Part shown: positions 11,960-23,116 of the stretch, piece after piece
How the letters are laid out: every line of letters starts with the position of its first letter
Numbering within the stretch: the first letter of the stretch is position 1
DNA from: Corythucha ciliata
Taxonomy: Eukaryota > Arthropoda > Insecta > Hemiptera > Tingidae
Assembly: GCA_038030265.1 (NCBI GenBank)
Contig: CM075937.1
Span: 10,044,001-10,108,000 of the forward strand
Length of the DNA stretch: 64,000 nt
Direction of reading: 5' to 3'
Translations under genes and position numbers: made by a program
The notes under the pieces: generated by a model
What the model was told of the DNA's origin: nothing
Database searches by the model: none
The model's input: the letters and a program-made list of their open reading frames with translations, nothing else

Positions 11960-13470
11960 GCGGTTTGAAAATTGAGAAAAATCGCTAATTCGTGACTAAA
12001 TTTTAGAAAAAGCGCTAATTCACGGCTGAAGTACAGAGAAAAAGCGATCATTATCAGAGTTCTAATTGAGAAAACGTCATTTCTCTATTTTTGGAGGCTG
12101 AAAATTAAGAAAACAGCGTTTACTCTCGGCTAAAATTTAGGGAAAACGCTAATGCGCCGCTATATCTGAATACATCAACACATCACTAATTCGCAGCTGA
12201 AATTAAAAATGCTAATTCGCTAATAACTTGTGAAAAATCGCTAATTACCTGTCACAATTGAGGAAAGCGCTAGCAATGGGCTAAAAGTAAGAAAAAAGTT
12301 TATTCGCGGCTAAAATTTATACTACAAAAACTCTCTAATTCGTCCCTATAATGTGATTACATCACTAATTCGCTGCTAGACGAATAAAAATTGCTAATTC
12401 GCTCTTAAAATTGAGAAAAATTGCTGATTCGCAGATGTAATTAAGAAGAGCTGATTCACGGCATGCACAAGTTTATAAAAACGCTACATGTCCAAACATC
12501 AGCCAATTAACGGCAAAAATTTAAAAAAAAAAAAAAAAATGTGTTAATTCACGCAGATAAAATTCAGGGAAACGCTAATTCGCTGTTAAAATGAAGAAAA
12601 AGGTGTAATTTTCAGCTAAAATTGAAAGAAAACGTTTATCAACTGCTAAATGGATAAAACACCAATTCGCGATTTCAGGAGGCAACTCGTGGCTAAAATT
12701 TGAGAAAAGCTATAATTGTGCGGCTGAAATTGAGAAAACAAGTAAAGTTTATAGTTTTTGGAGGCAATTTCGCGGCTAAAATTAAGATAAAACGCTAATT
12801 CTTAGTTGAAATTGATAAGAAGCGCTAATCGACTGCTAAAATTGAGAAACAAAGCAAAATCGGGGCTAAAATTGATAAAAAGCTCAGTTCCACTACTGAA
12901 ATAGATAAAAGTGCCTATTCGCTTTAAAATTGTATTTAGACAAATCGTTAATTCACTGCTAAAATTAATAAAAAATGCTAATTCTTAAATTTGAAAAAAT
13001 CGCCGAGTCGCGGCTGAAATTAAGAAAAAGCGCTCGTTCAAAGCTAAAATCGAGAAAACTATAAGCACCAATCCGCGACTTTTGGAGGCAACTTAGTGGC
13101 TAAAATTGAGAAGAAACACTAATTTGGGGCTAAAATTGTGGAAAAGTGCTAATTCACTGCTAAAATTGGGAAAAATCGCTAATGCGCGGTCAACATTTAA
13201 GAATCGTTAATTCTAAAATTGAGAAAACGCCATTTCTGAAGGCAACTTCGTGTCTGATATTGAATAAAATGCCTAATTCGAGGCTAAAATAATGAGGAAA
13301 AACCTTAAATCGTTACTGTATTTAAGAAAACACGATAATTCACTGTTAAAATTGAGAAAAAATGCTAATTCATGGCTGAATGTGAACACATCACTGTTAT
13401 TTAATTGTTCAAATTGAGAAACAGCGCTAACTTGCTGCTAAGATGGAGAAAAAGCGCTAATTCACTGCTG
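11960..13470 (+). repeat. A-family array, plus orientation
   Basis: Dense ~30-bp A units (CTAATTCGCGG then CTAAAATTGAGAAAA). Several variant units carry the GGAGGCAACTT-type insert (12,672; 12,763; 13,087; 13,238). The array passes without a visible boundary into B units at about 13,475. Confidence 0.85.
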
Positions 13471-13474
13471 ATAC

Positions 13475-14100
13475 GAAATTGTTTTTTTATTTGACGAGCC
13501 AAAGACACAAAATTTGCTTATTGAAGAGACAAAGCCATACGAACTTTATTTGCTCAGTAAGCCAACCCCGAGGATTTTTGGTTTCGAAGATACAAACCTG
13601 CGAGTTTTGGTTTTTGGGGGTTTGAACGGCTAAACCTTTGCAATTGCAATTGATTTGTGAAGAACCATAACCGCCAAATTGGTTTTTTCAGTGAGCCAAA
13701 CCCGTGAAAATGGGTTCTAGGACGACAAAAGAAATTGGTTTTTCCAAAAGCCAAAGCCGCGAAATTGTTGTTGTTGTTGGTGTCTTATTTATTCATTTTT
13801 TTGACCAGCCATACTGAATGACCGCAGAGCCGCGAAATTGGTTTTTTGACGAGCCATGCCTGAAAAATTGATTATTTTAAGGGATAAATCAGCAAAAAGG
13901 GTTCTTTGAGTGAGCCGCGACCCGGCGAGAATTTCATGTTTTGAAGGGCCAACCGGCCAAAGCCACGAAATTGTCTTCAAGAGTGCGACAAACCCAGTGA
14001 ATTGATGTCTTCAAGAGCGAAGCCTGCGAAATTTGTATTTGAGTGGGCAAACCTCGCGATAATTTTGTGTTTTGAAGAACCAACCAATTGCAAAACTGAC
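13475..14100 (+). repeat. B-family array
   Basis: Head-to-tail B units (CGCGAAATTGGTTTTT, GAGCCAAACC) lying between an A array and a C array. The direct juxtaposition of three families suggests nested or successive insertions, but no target duplication was found at these joints. Confidence 0.7.
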
Positions 14101-14109
14101 AGAACGCGT

Positions 14110-15470
14110 TTTATAAATGGCTAAACCAACCATTCACACGGCAAACTTGACTAAAACTACCCGGACAGACTATACCTACGCCCCTAAAAATGTCCGTCTT
14201 CACAATTTGCACCCTAAAAGTGGTAACAATGACTCTATCCACCCTTGAAACGGTTGAAAGTCCTCAAAATAACGACCCGTGCCCTGCAAATGACAAAACT
14301 ATGGTAATTCGACATTGGATGACTATTCACGATCGAAAAATGGCTAAAATGACTATTCACGCTTTCAAAATGGCCAGACTTACAGTTTGTGCCCTGCAAA
14401 TAGCCAAATTGGCTATTCACTCATCATTCCCAAACACACGCGAAAAATGACCCTGGAAAAGGCTAAACTGACAATTCGCCCCATAAAAACATCGCGTGAA
14501 AATTAACGCATGTATAATGGCCAAAATATGGTCTTTCCTCGTGCCCTACAATGACAAAACTGACTATTCAAGCCTCAAAAATTGCTAAACTCAAGTGACA
14601 CCCCCTAAAAATTGCAAAAATGACTATTTGCGTCCAAAATAATAAATTTAACCATTTGCTAAACTAACCCTTTGTACCCTACTTGATTAAACTGACGATT
14701 CATACCCTGGAAATAGCAAAAACTGACTATTCACGCCCAAACCAACGATCCGTGCCCCCAAAGATGGCAAAGCCGAACGATGTCCGATACAAAAAATGCC
14801 CAAATTCGCGAGTCAAAAGTAGCAAACAGATAATTCGCGCCCTCAAATGGCTAAAGTGTCGATTTAACAAGTAAAATCGAGTGCTCTCTTCAGGATGGTT
14901 GGCCCACGTCATTCAAAGCGGTCGCGCGCGTATAGAGTTTCAATATGAAAAAATGGGGATTTTTAGGGTTTAAAACGACAATTCACGGCTAAAATTGAGG
15001 AACCCCGTTAATTCCCCGTTAAAATTTAAGGAAAAACACTAATTTGTGATATCTGAATGCAACTATTCGCGGCTAAAATTAAGAATAACGGCTAATTCAT
15101 GGTTCGTGGGGGGAGGGCCCTACACACTGTGATGCTGATAAAAATGGCTAAACTGATTATTGCCGCCCTAAAAATAGGCAAACTGGCTAACTATCGCCCC
15201 AAAAATGGGCAACCTGACTATTCGTGCCTCATACTAGCGTGACGTTCTATTTTGCGCTCTATAAGAATGGCAAAAGTTACTGTTTGCGCGCTAAAAATGG
15301 CTAGACTGGATGTTCACGCCCTGGCGAAAACGGTCAAAAGCTGGCTTTTCGAGCCCTAAAATTGGCACAACTATCTCTACTACGGTCTTAACGAATTGCC
15401 GGTACACAAAAGAAGTGGCTAAAACTGTCCTTTCGCGCCTTCAAAATTGCTTCAATTTAAGCCGCCCGCA
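14110..15470 (+). repeat. C-family array with a short A-family interruption
   Basis: C units of ~30 bp (CTGACTATTCGCGCC then CTAAAAATGGCCAAA) run from 14,110 to 14,880 and resume at 15,120. Between them at 14,960-15,110 are about five A units followed by a G-rich stretch, which may be a remnant of an insertion. Open frames in this stretch (14,190-14,450, 15,310-15,723) follow the repeat. Confidence 0.7.
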
Positions 15471-15619
15471 GTGTATGAGTCCTTTGCAGTCCACAGAATA
15501 TACAGAATACGCTCAAATGACGAGTGCAGGTGGTCCCGAGCAATACGCCCGTCCGCCGTGTCAAAAAATTGTAAGTTTCGCTTTGTCCCTATCGAGAACT
15601 CTACGTGATGTTTTGAGGG

Positions 15620-16115
15620 CAAATTTCAAAGCTAAAATTGAGAAAAAGAGTTCATTCTCGAGAATAATAATTAAATGCGCATCAGGAGGTAACTTCGCGG
15701 GTATAATTGTTGAAAAGCGCTAATTTGCTATTCTATAAAAGCAAATTTCACTACATAAATTGAGAATATAGTGTTAATAAGCGGCTTCTTGGGGGCAACT
15801 TCACCGCTAAAATGAAGGAAAATCAATAATCCTCACAGTTTCCGTTGGTCCTTTTGTACGCGGTTATAAAATTGAGAAATCGCGTTAAAATTGGCTAGAA
15901 GGGCGCACTTGCGGCAAGAATTGAGGACGTTGCGCTCGTTCGCGACTGGAATTGAGGAAAAGAGCTCGTTTGCGAGTGAAACACTCTTTTTTCACGGAAA
16001 ATCCGTTTCAATTTTTCGGATTGTCCGTATCGAAAAACCGCGAGATTCGCGGGTTTGTTTGCCGTAAAAACGATTTTAGGACGGCCAGATTGATCCGGGC
16101 CCGGCCAAAACATAC
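15620..16115 (+). repeat. Short A-family array passing into B/D-like units
   Basis: A units (GCTAAAATTGAGAAAA) are recognisable from 15,630 to 15,970, including variants with the GGAGGTAACTTCGCGG insert. At 15,990-16,110 the sequence changes to units with CGCGAGATTCGCGGG and TTTTTCGGATTG, closer to the B/D families. Confidence 0.6.
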
Positions 16116-16429
16116 GCTAACGACCTGCCAGCCCTGAAAATGGATTGTTTGACTGTTTATTGGTTTTGACGGTTTTTGTTCGACTATAGCCTTTATTCAC
16201 GGGCGTCACCAGTAGAAGGGAAGGGGAGCAGTGGAGGGCAGCCTGCCCCACCCTAAAGATTGCAAGAAGCTGAGAGCAGTTAAAAACGTATATTAATGTG
16301 TATACAGTTGCTGGGGGTACGGGGCCTTCTCGCCAAAGGGAGGGGCGGGGATTCTGGCCAAACAGTCTCACAAGCCTCTGAAGTCCTCTCTTCAGGTTCG
16401 CCGGGTCAGGAGGTCGAAAAACGTCTGCG

Positions 16430-17337
16430 CTTTACGGTGTTCGGTCGTTAAAAAAAAAAACAATTTCGTAGTTTTTTGACGTTATAAAAAAAGAACCCAA
16501 AAAAAAAAAAACATTTTGCTGGCTAGGAAAGCTATGCGAGGGAATTTCGCCATGAAAAAGCCTTTTTGCCGTGGTTTTGCTCCATAAAACACCAACTTCA
16601 AGGGTTTCGCTAGCTAAAAATGCAATTTTGGAAGTTAACAAAAAATAATTTCAGGGTTTCGGTCTCTAGAAAAGCAATTTTGCTTGCTGGGAAAGCGATT
16701 TGGGGGTTTTCCACTCTGAAAAAGTGTTCTCGCGAGGTTTCTATCACTCAAAAAAAAATCAAATTAGAACTGGTCTTGCTCTCGAAAAAATTATTTCGGG
16801 CGGGGGGGGGGGGGGTTCAACTCGATATAAAAGCAGTTCCGCTCGTTAGAAAAGCAATTTTTGTCCTGCTGTAAAAGCTATTCGCGGGTTTTCCTCACTG
16901 GAAAAGTCATTTCACGGGATTTTCTCGCTAAAAAAAGCAAGTTCGGGTGCATGATCGGTCGTTTAAAAAACCCTTTTAAAGGGTTGCACTCACTGAAAAG
17001 GCAATTTCGGGTGTTGTGATCACTAAAAAATAAATTTCGAGTGTTTTAGCTGCTCAAAACAAAAAAAAAAAAATCGCTCACTTTCACTTATCAACCAATT
17101 TCGTGAGTTTGCCACGCTATAAACTTGATTTTGCTCGATATTAAAGCGATTTCGTTCGCTAAAACAGCTATTTCACGCGCTAAAGAATCGATTTTCGTGG
17201 TATTTTATTACAAAAAAAAGCAAGTACGTGTGTTTGACCCAGCGGCCAAGCTCAAATACGACAAGTGAGGGTTGAAGGCGGGTGCACTAGCCGAACCTTC
17301 CTCCCCCTAATCACGCGTGTGGATTCCGTCGCCACTG
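16430..17337 (+). repeat. D-family array ending at a hAT-like right terminus
   Basis: Units of ~30 bp: GCAATTTCGGGGGTTTT followed by CGCTCGCTAAAAA. Read on the minus strand they align with B units (CCCGCGAAATTGCTTTT). The right edge is TCGCCACTG at 17,329-17,337, the inverse of the CAGTGGCGA type of element start. The left partner and target duplication were not found. The stretch 16,116-16,430 holds G-rich sequence with CACGGGCGTCACCAG at 16,198, another terminus-like motif. Confidence 0.6.
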
Positions 17338-19640
17338 TGTGCGTCATTATAATCGGTGATGAGTGGTGGGGCGGGGGGAGGGGTTAAAGACAAATTTGTC
17401 GGTACAAAGCTCAAGTTTCACTCTTAAAACGAGGAATCGTCGCACGCTTTATACTTCTTTGCCTAGCCCCCCCCCCCCGCTCACCATTTCCCAAAGTCCC
17501 GTTGACTTTGTCGGTAGGCCTGAAATGCCCACGTGGTTTCTCTTTTGGTATATATTCCACCTTTAGAAAAAAGGCTGGTGAGACACAAAAGTGACAGCGC
17601 GTCCCGCGCTGTAAATTACGGGATAAAACAGCGGTAAAAAAAATTAAGTTTCCTGACAGGTCGCCTCAAAAAAAGTAAAAATTACTACCCGTTGAATTTT
17701 CATTTAATGCAAAACAGGCGTAATTTGAGCGTCGTAATAATAAAGATGGTATACGCCCTCCCCCCCTCTGTTCGTCGCTATTCTTTCGACCCGCCCTCCT
17801 CTTTAATTTTTATCCTCCCGTGGAGAATTGAAAGCGATAAATAATCGGTTTTTAAAATAAATTATATTATCAGGGGGGGGGGGCAAAAAAGGAAGAGCGA
17901 CAACTAATGACCGGTTGTCTGACACGCCAATGAAAAAGAGATGCGAGCTAGCCATCGAGTGATGAACAACGGAAGAAGGTTTTTGTACGCGTACCACACA
18001 ATTAATTTGAATTTTACTGGTTTAAATTAATTCTTTTTTCCTTCCCCCGTTCTCGCCCCGTTCCATGGGCGCGATGAATTTTTTTTTTTTTCTGTTTTTG
18101 CGTAATCTCGGTGAATGCCAGCGCGCCATAAATCAAAGGGATATAAATCAATGGAAAAAAATATGTAAAAAAAAAAAAAAAAATCGGGAAATATTCAGTA
18201 CTTGTGTCCCTTCGCCTTTGAGACGGGTGGAGGAGGGTGGAAAAGGAAAACGCGTACGTGTTGACTGGTCTACATCTCTCTACTTTGTTGATTTTTAACC
18301 CTCCATCCCTCCGATACGAATCCAATTCCACTGAAAAACATGGAGAAATGGTTGAGGGGGGGGGGGGATCTCGAGCTTTGGTTCATTAAACAAACCAATG
18401 GGAAACCTTACTCATTTTTTTTTTTTTTTTTTTTTTTAGACTCAAAGGAATGATGGGGTGGTCGTTGTGGGTGGGGGGTGGGGGTTGAGAGAAGGGTTGA
18501 AGAGTTGACATACATACACACACACTCACAACACATAGCGAAATTCACAAAAAAAAAAAAAAAAATGAAAGGCAGCATGATGTACAGAAAGCCGTGGGTA
18601 GTGGATAAGGGCTGTTGATGGTGATTCATGGTGTGCTGTAGCTCGTAGGTTGTGAGCGGGCGAGCATGGTCGGAAGGGGGGTGGGGAGGTGAGAGAATCC
18701 CTGCCATGTTGGAAAGTCCTTCAACGAGGGAAACACCCTCGCATTTTTCAAGCCACGCCCTTGCATCCCTTTTTTACTCCACCCCCCTCTCACCATTTCG
18801 ATTTGGCTCGCACCCTTTTTTCATAGATAATAACAACGCATCCCCGGTTTTACTCAATTTTTGTCCAATTTTTCGAGGAAATTATTTAAAAAAATAAAGT
18901 CTGAGCGGGAAAAAAAAGAGTCGCGTGTGCTTCTCTGTCGCAATTTAAATATCAAAAGGGAACAAGATACGCGTTCCTTGGCTACCAGAACAGAAAAAAA
19001 GAATGTACCTGTTTGAGGGGGAGGGCCCCCAGGGTCTCTTATAGTTGTGTGAGCTGAGAAAACCAGTGTGGGAAGAAAAGAGTTAAGTGTCGGGCGTACG
19101 GTATAAGGCGTAAGCTTGTAAATAAGAAGGTATAACAACAAAACATGTAGGAACTTGTTTTCACTGCTATAACAAAAACGTCTCACTCGAAACAACATTG
19201 GTCAGGGGTGGGAGGGAGGGAGCGACTCGAATAAAGCACTAATTGGGGGGCTATTCATGTCGGAAAATCAGTTAAGGAACCGTTGGCACTGTGAGACGAT
19301 GACGTAACGGTGAAAAAAACACTCGGAATCGAGAACTGGGGCCAAAAAAAGGTAAATTTTTGCCTGAAAAATGAAAAATGTCGCATTAAAATCCTCAAAT
19401 CCAGGCCTTCTTTCACTGCGAGGACAGGAATTTCGCAATCCTTCAAAGACTAACCATCAAAATAAGCGGTAGTGTGAAGCATTGTGACTGCCAAGACCAT
19501 CCTGGGCCTAATTGTGGCCTATTCGCCCCCTACATCACATCATAAGCCGAAATTTTGAGTTCCGGAACGTTTTTTATACAAATTCCAGAGAGCCCGAGAG
19601 GCTTAACCAGGAATTGAGGAGGGGAGGGGGATCTCGTTCA
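17338..19640. other. Non-array spacer, no gene recognised
   Basis: Unique AT-rich sequence with very long homopolymer runs (for example G runs at 17,872 and 18,357, A runs near 18,168 and 18,550, T runs near 18,415). Open frames on both strands (18,014-18,331, 18,408-18,707, 18,854-19,198) contain homopolymer-encoded stretches and no known domain. It may be intron or intergenic sequence. Confidence 0.35.
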
Positions 19641-21440
19641 ATCGAGCCTGGCGAAAATGGCTAAATCAACAATGCAAGCGGCCCTAAAAGATCACAATTA
19701 TGGAAAATGGCTAAATTTACCTTCGCATGCCAAAAATAACCAAACAGACAGTTAATGCCTATTAGGCTTTACGGACTATTTGTGCCCTAAAATGACAGTT
19801 ATTTGTGCTAAATAACTGACTATTCACACCCAGGAAAAGCCTGAACAGAGGATGCCAGGCCTGTGAATTGTAAATTCGACCATTCGCGCACCAAGAATGG
19901 CCAAACTGACCATTCGCGCACCAAGAATGACCAAAGTGACCATTTGCGCACCAAGAATGGCGAAACTGCAACCATTCGCACCTTTCGCTTGACCATTTAC
20001 GCCCTACAAATAGTAAAACTGACGATTCACGCCTGGAAAATGGCTAAACTGATTATTATCGTACCCTAAAAATCGCCAAACTGACTTTAAGCGCCCTGAA
20101 AATGGATTAACTGACGATTTGCGCCCTGACAATGCCTGACAGGTGATTCCTGTTCCGAAAATGGCCAAATCTACCGCATACGCACGACAAAAATGACCAA
20201 ACTGACCGTTCTCGCCTTGTCTTGACATTATTATTCACGCCCTTATAAATGACAAAACTGACTCTACGCGCCCTAAAAATGACAAACTGGGTGTTGAAGC
20301 TGTAGAATCGGCAAAATACTGACTATATGTGCCCTAAAATTTGACTACTGGACAACACAGCAGTGCTGGGACGTGCGCTTAAAGTGTCCAGCCAAACTGA
20401 CTATTTGCGCCCTGCTGACTTGACCATTTCGGGTCTATAAATGGCAAAACTGACGTTTGAAACTGATCATTTGACGGTTGAAACTGATCATTTGTGCATC
20501 AAAAATTAGCCGAACTTGCGATTCCCACAGTAAAATCTACAAAACTGACTTTATAAGAGCCCTGAAAATGGATTAACCGACAATTTGTACCATGAAAATC
20601 CCAAAACAGGTGATTCCTGCTCCAAAAATGGCAAAATCGACCATTCGCGCGCCGAAAATGGTCAAACTGACCGTTTTCGCCAATTTCTTGACGTACTATT
20701 AACGCCTTTATGAATGGCAAAACTGACTCTGTGCGCCCTAAAAATGGCCAAACTTGGTATTCACTGACTATCTGTCCTATAAAAAAAAAGAAGGGGAAAC
20801 TGACAACTTGAGCCTTGAAAATCCCTAAACAGGCGACACCTGCCCTGGAAATGACCAAACTGACCCATTCGGACCCAAAAAATAGCTAAGTTGGCAATTC
20901 CCGCTCCAAAAATGGCAATTACCACCCTAAAAATGGCGATTCCAACTCTAACAACAGTACAGTACTGACCCCTTGGGCCCTAAAATGGCAAAACTGACGA
21001 TCCGTGCCCTGAAAATGTCACACTGACTATTCACGCCCGTCTAGAAATGGCCATACTGACAGGTTAGCGCCGTAAAAATGGCCAAACTGGCTATGCACAC
21101 CCTAAAATTGATAAAAATGACTCGATATGTAGCCAATAAATAGTTATAAACTGACGATTAGAGCTTTGAAAAGGCCTGAACATCAATGATGTCCCATCCT
21201 GAAAATTGCAAAAACCAACCGTTCGCGGGTCAAAAATGGCCCAACTTGGGCTTTCACGCCTTGAAAATGTCTAAATTGACGATTCTTGCCCTAAAAATTG
21301 TAAAACTGGATATATTTACGTCCTAAAAGTGACATTATGGTACTAAAACGCTCTAAAAATTGTCAAACCTATCATTTGCGACATGCAGAGGGTTACAGAT
21401 CGCGTTGTAATGACGATTCACGCCTTCAAAATGGCTGTCT
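19640..21440 (+). repeat. C-family array with a ~469-bp internal higher-order repeat
   Basis: Dense C units (GACCATTCGCGCCC, AAAAATGGCCAAACT). A multi-unit block beginning GACTTT at about 20,083 recurs at about 20,552. The same block order recurs at 52,870-53,440, showing that the two C arrays derive from one ancestral multi-unit element. Confidence 0.8.
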
Positions 21441-22195
21441 GTACTGAATTTCACGGGCTTGACTATTTCAAAAAGCCAAGTTTTCTAAAACTCAGCTCAC
21501 CAAAAAGGCCAAATTTCTCGGATTTGGGCCGTTCAAATCCAAATTTCAAAAAGTAAGATCTAGTGAGTTTTACTCAGAGGCTCAATAAGGCGCCATTTCA
21601 CGGACTTCGCTCATTCAAACCTCAAATTTGGAGGATTTGAATCGTTTTAAAAATAATTTCACAAGATGGCGTTTTAATTTAATAAATTTCGGGGATTTGC
21701 CTCTTTAAACAATTTCACTCGCTCCACTCTTGGTAAGGAAATCGAGGGGCTTGGCCTCGGGGAGTTTGTCTCGTCCAAAGGCCAAATTCCGCGAACTTTA
21801 TTGGCTTCATCTTCAAATTCAATCACCGTCAATTTTAGACGGATTTTTTTTTACTTCAATCGGCTGTTTTTCTCAATTGTAGCCACGAATTAGCTCTTTC
21901 TCCTATTTTAAGACACGATTGATCACTATTTCTTAATATAGGCCGCTAATTTTAGCAATTTGTCTCAAATTTGACCGCAAATTAGCGCTTTTTCCCAATT
22001 TTAAACTGGAGTGAGCTTCTTTTTTTTTTACTTCGCAAGACATGAATTGGCGAGTTTTCTCGGTTCTACCCCCGAATTAGAGCTTTTCATCAACTATAGG
22101 ACCACGAATTGAGAGTTTTCTTATGTCTTCGAGTCTAAGCTTTGTCATCAATTAATTAGCGGCTAATTATAGTGTTTTCCTCATTTCAGCCCTCA
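21440..22195. repeat. B/D-like units followed by an A-family array (minus orientation)
   Basis: From 21,440 to 21,830 the units resemble the B/D families (TTTCACGGGCTTG then TTCAAAAAGCCAA). From 21,830 to 22,195 they are A units in minus orientation (CTCAATTGTAGCCACGAATT). The right edge is a G-rich run, TCACGGGGGGGCGGGGGC, at about 22,197-22,215, again like the subterminal G tract of the element ends. Confidence 0.6.
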
Positions 22196-22214
22196 GTCAC
22201 GGGGGGGCGGGGGC

Positions 22215-23116
22215 TCGTTACACGTGTACAAGGCACAACGCCTTATAGTACCTAAATCTTTATTTTATTCAAATAAATCGAGCGCACGTGCTTTAAAAAC
22301 TGGCTGTATCATTTGAATTGAAAGAAACCAGTTTGTCTGGAATGTAAAAAAAAAAAAAAAGTACCTCCGCAGCCTTAAATTTCCATTCACTTTCAAAGTT
22401 AGTCAAAAACGATTTTTTTTATTTATGTCCACCGTTTTTTCATTATATGTTTCAGGCACGTGTTGCGGCGCCATCATAGAACTTCAATTTTGAAATTCGC
22501 AGCGCTATTTTCCGTGCTAAAAAGTAATTATAATAAAAAAAAACTTTCACTATTGAATAAAACTAAAAAAAAAAACACACTCAGACCTTCTTACATTTCC
22601 TTTCTCTCCTTTTTTAGCGTAAAGTTGGTATTGTTGATGGCATGAGGTAGTAGTGGTTGGAGTGAGGGGGGGGGTAATGTATAATGTACAGCGAGAAGCA
22701 ATTTACAAGGTTGCAGCTATCCCAGACAATTAGTTTTAACCGTTAAATAAGGCTTCTTATTTATCTTTTACACACCCTTGGGGTTAGTGTTTGCGAATAG
22801 CTGTGTTCGAGGTGAGTGGAGGTTGGGGTAAAAGGTTTTGCAAATGGAGAAAACTGATTATGGGCAAGGGGGAAGAACTGGCTATGGTGGGGGAGGGGGA
22901 AGAACTTCAACGTCATCCCGTTCTCCGTATAGGAGTACACAAAATTGAACCGACATTAACGAGAAAAAAGCTCCGACTCAATTGTTTTCATCAGTATACA
23001 CCAGTGGAGGATAATAAAAAGAACCAGGAAAACGTGGATTTCAGCCGCTTTACATGATAAAAGCTGTTATGGACACATTTTCCGGTTACAAGCCGTGTTA
23101 ATCAAATTGAACCTGA
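22215..23116. other. Non-array spacer, no gene recognised
   Basis: Unique AT-rich sequence. A good 3' splice signal (T-rich tract then TTTCAG) at 22,441-22,456 is not followed by a frame I recognise. The frame at 22,791-23,057 has no known domain. Confidence 0.35.

Noticed and set aside
11960..13470. Possible CRISPR array (regular ~30-bp repeats)
   Set aside because: Units are contiguous, degenerate and without constant repeats separated by unique spacers, and the surrounding genes are spliced eukaryotic genes.
16198..16390. Possible complete small element starting CACGGGCGTCACCAG
   Set aside because: No matching end or 8-bp duplication of CCTTTATT was found nearby, so it is only noted as terminus-like.
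17338..17345. Possible target duplication TGTGCGTC at the end of the D array
   Set aside because: No second copy next to a CAGTGGCG-type start was found within the window.
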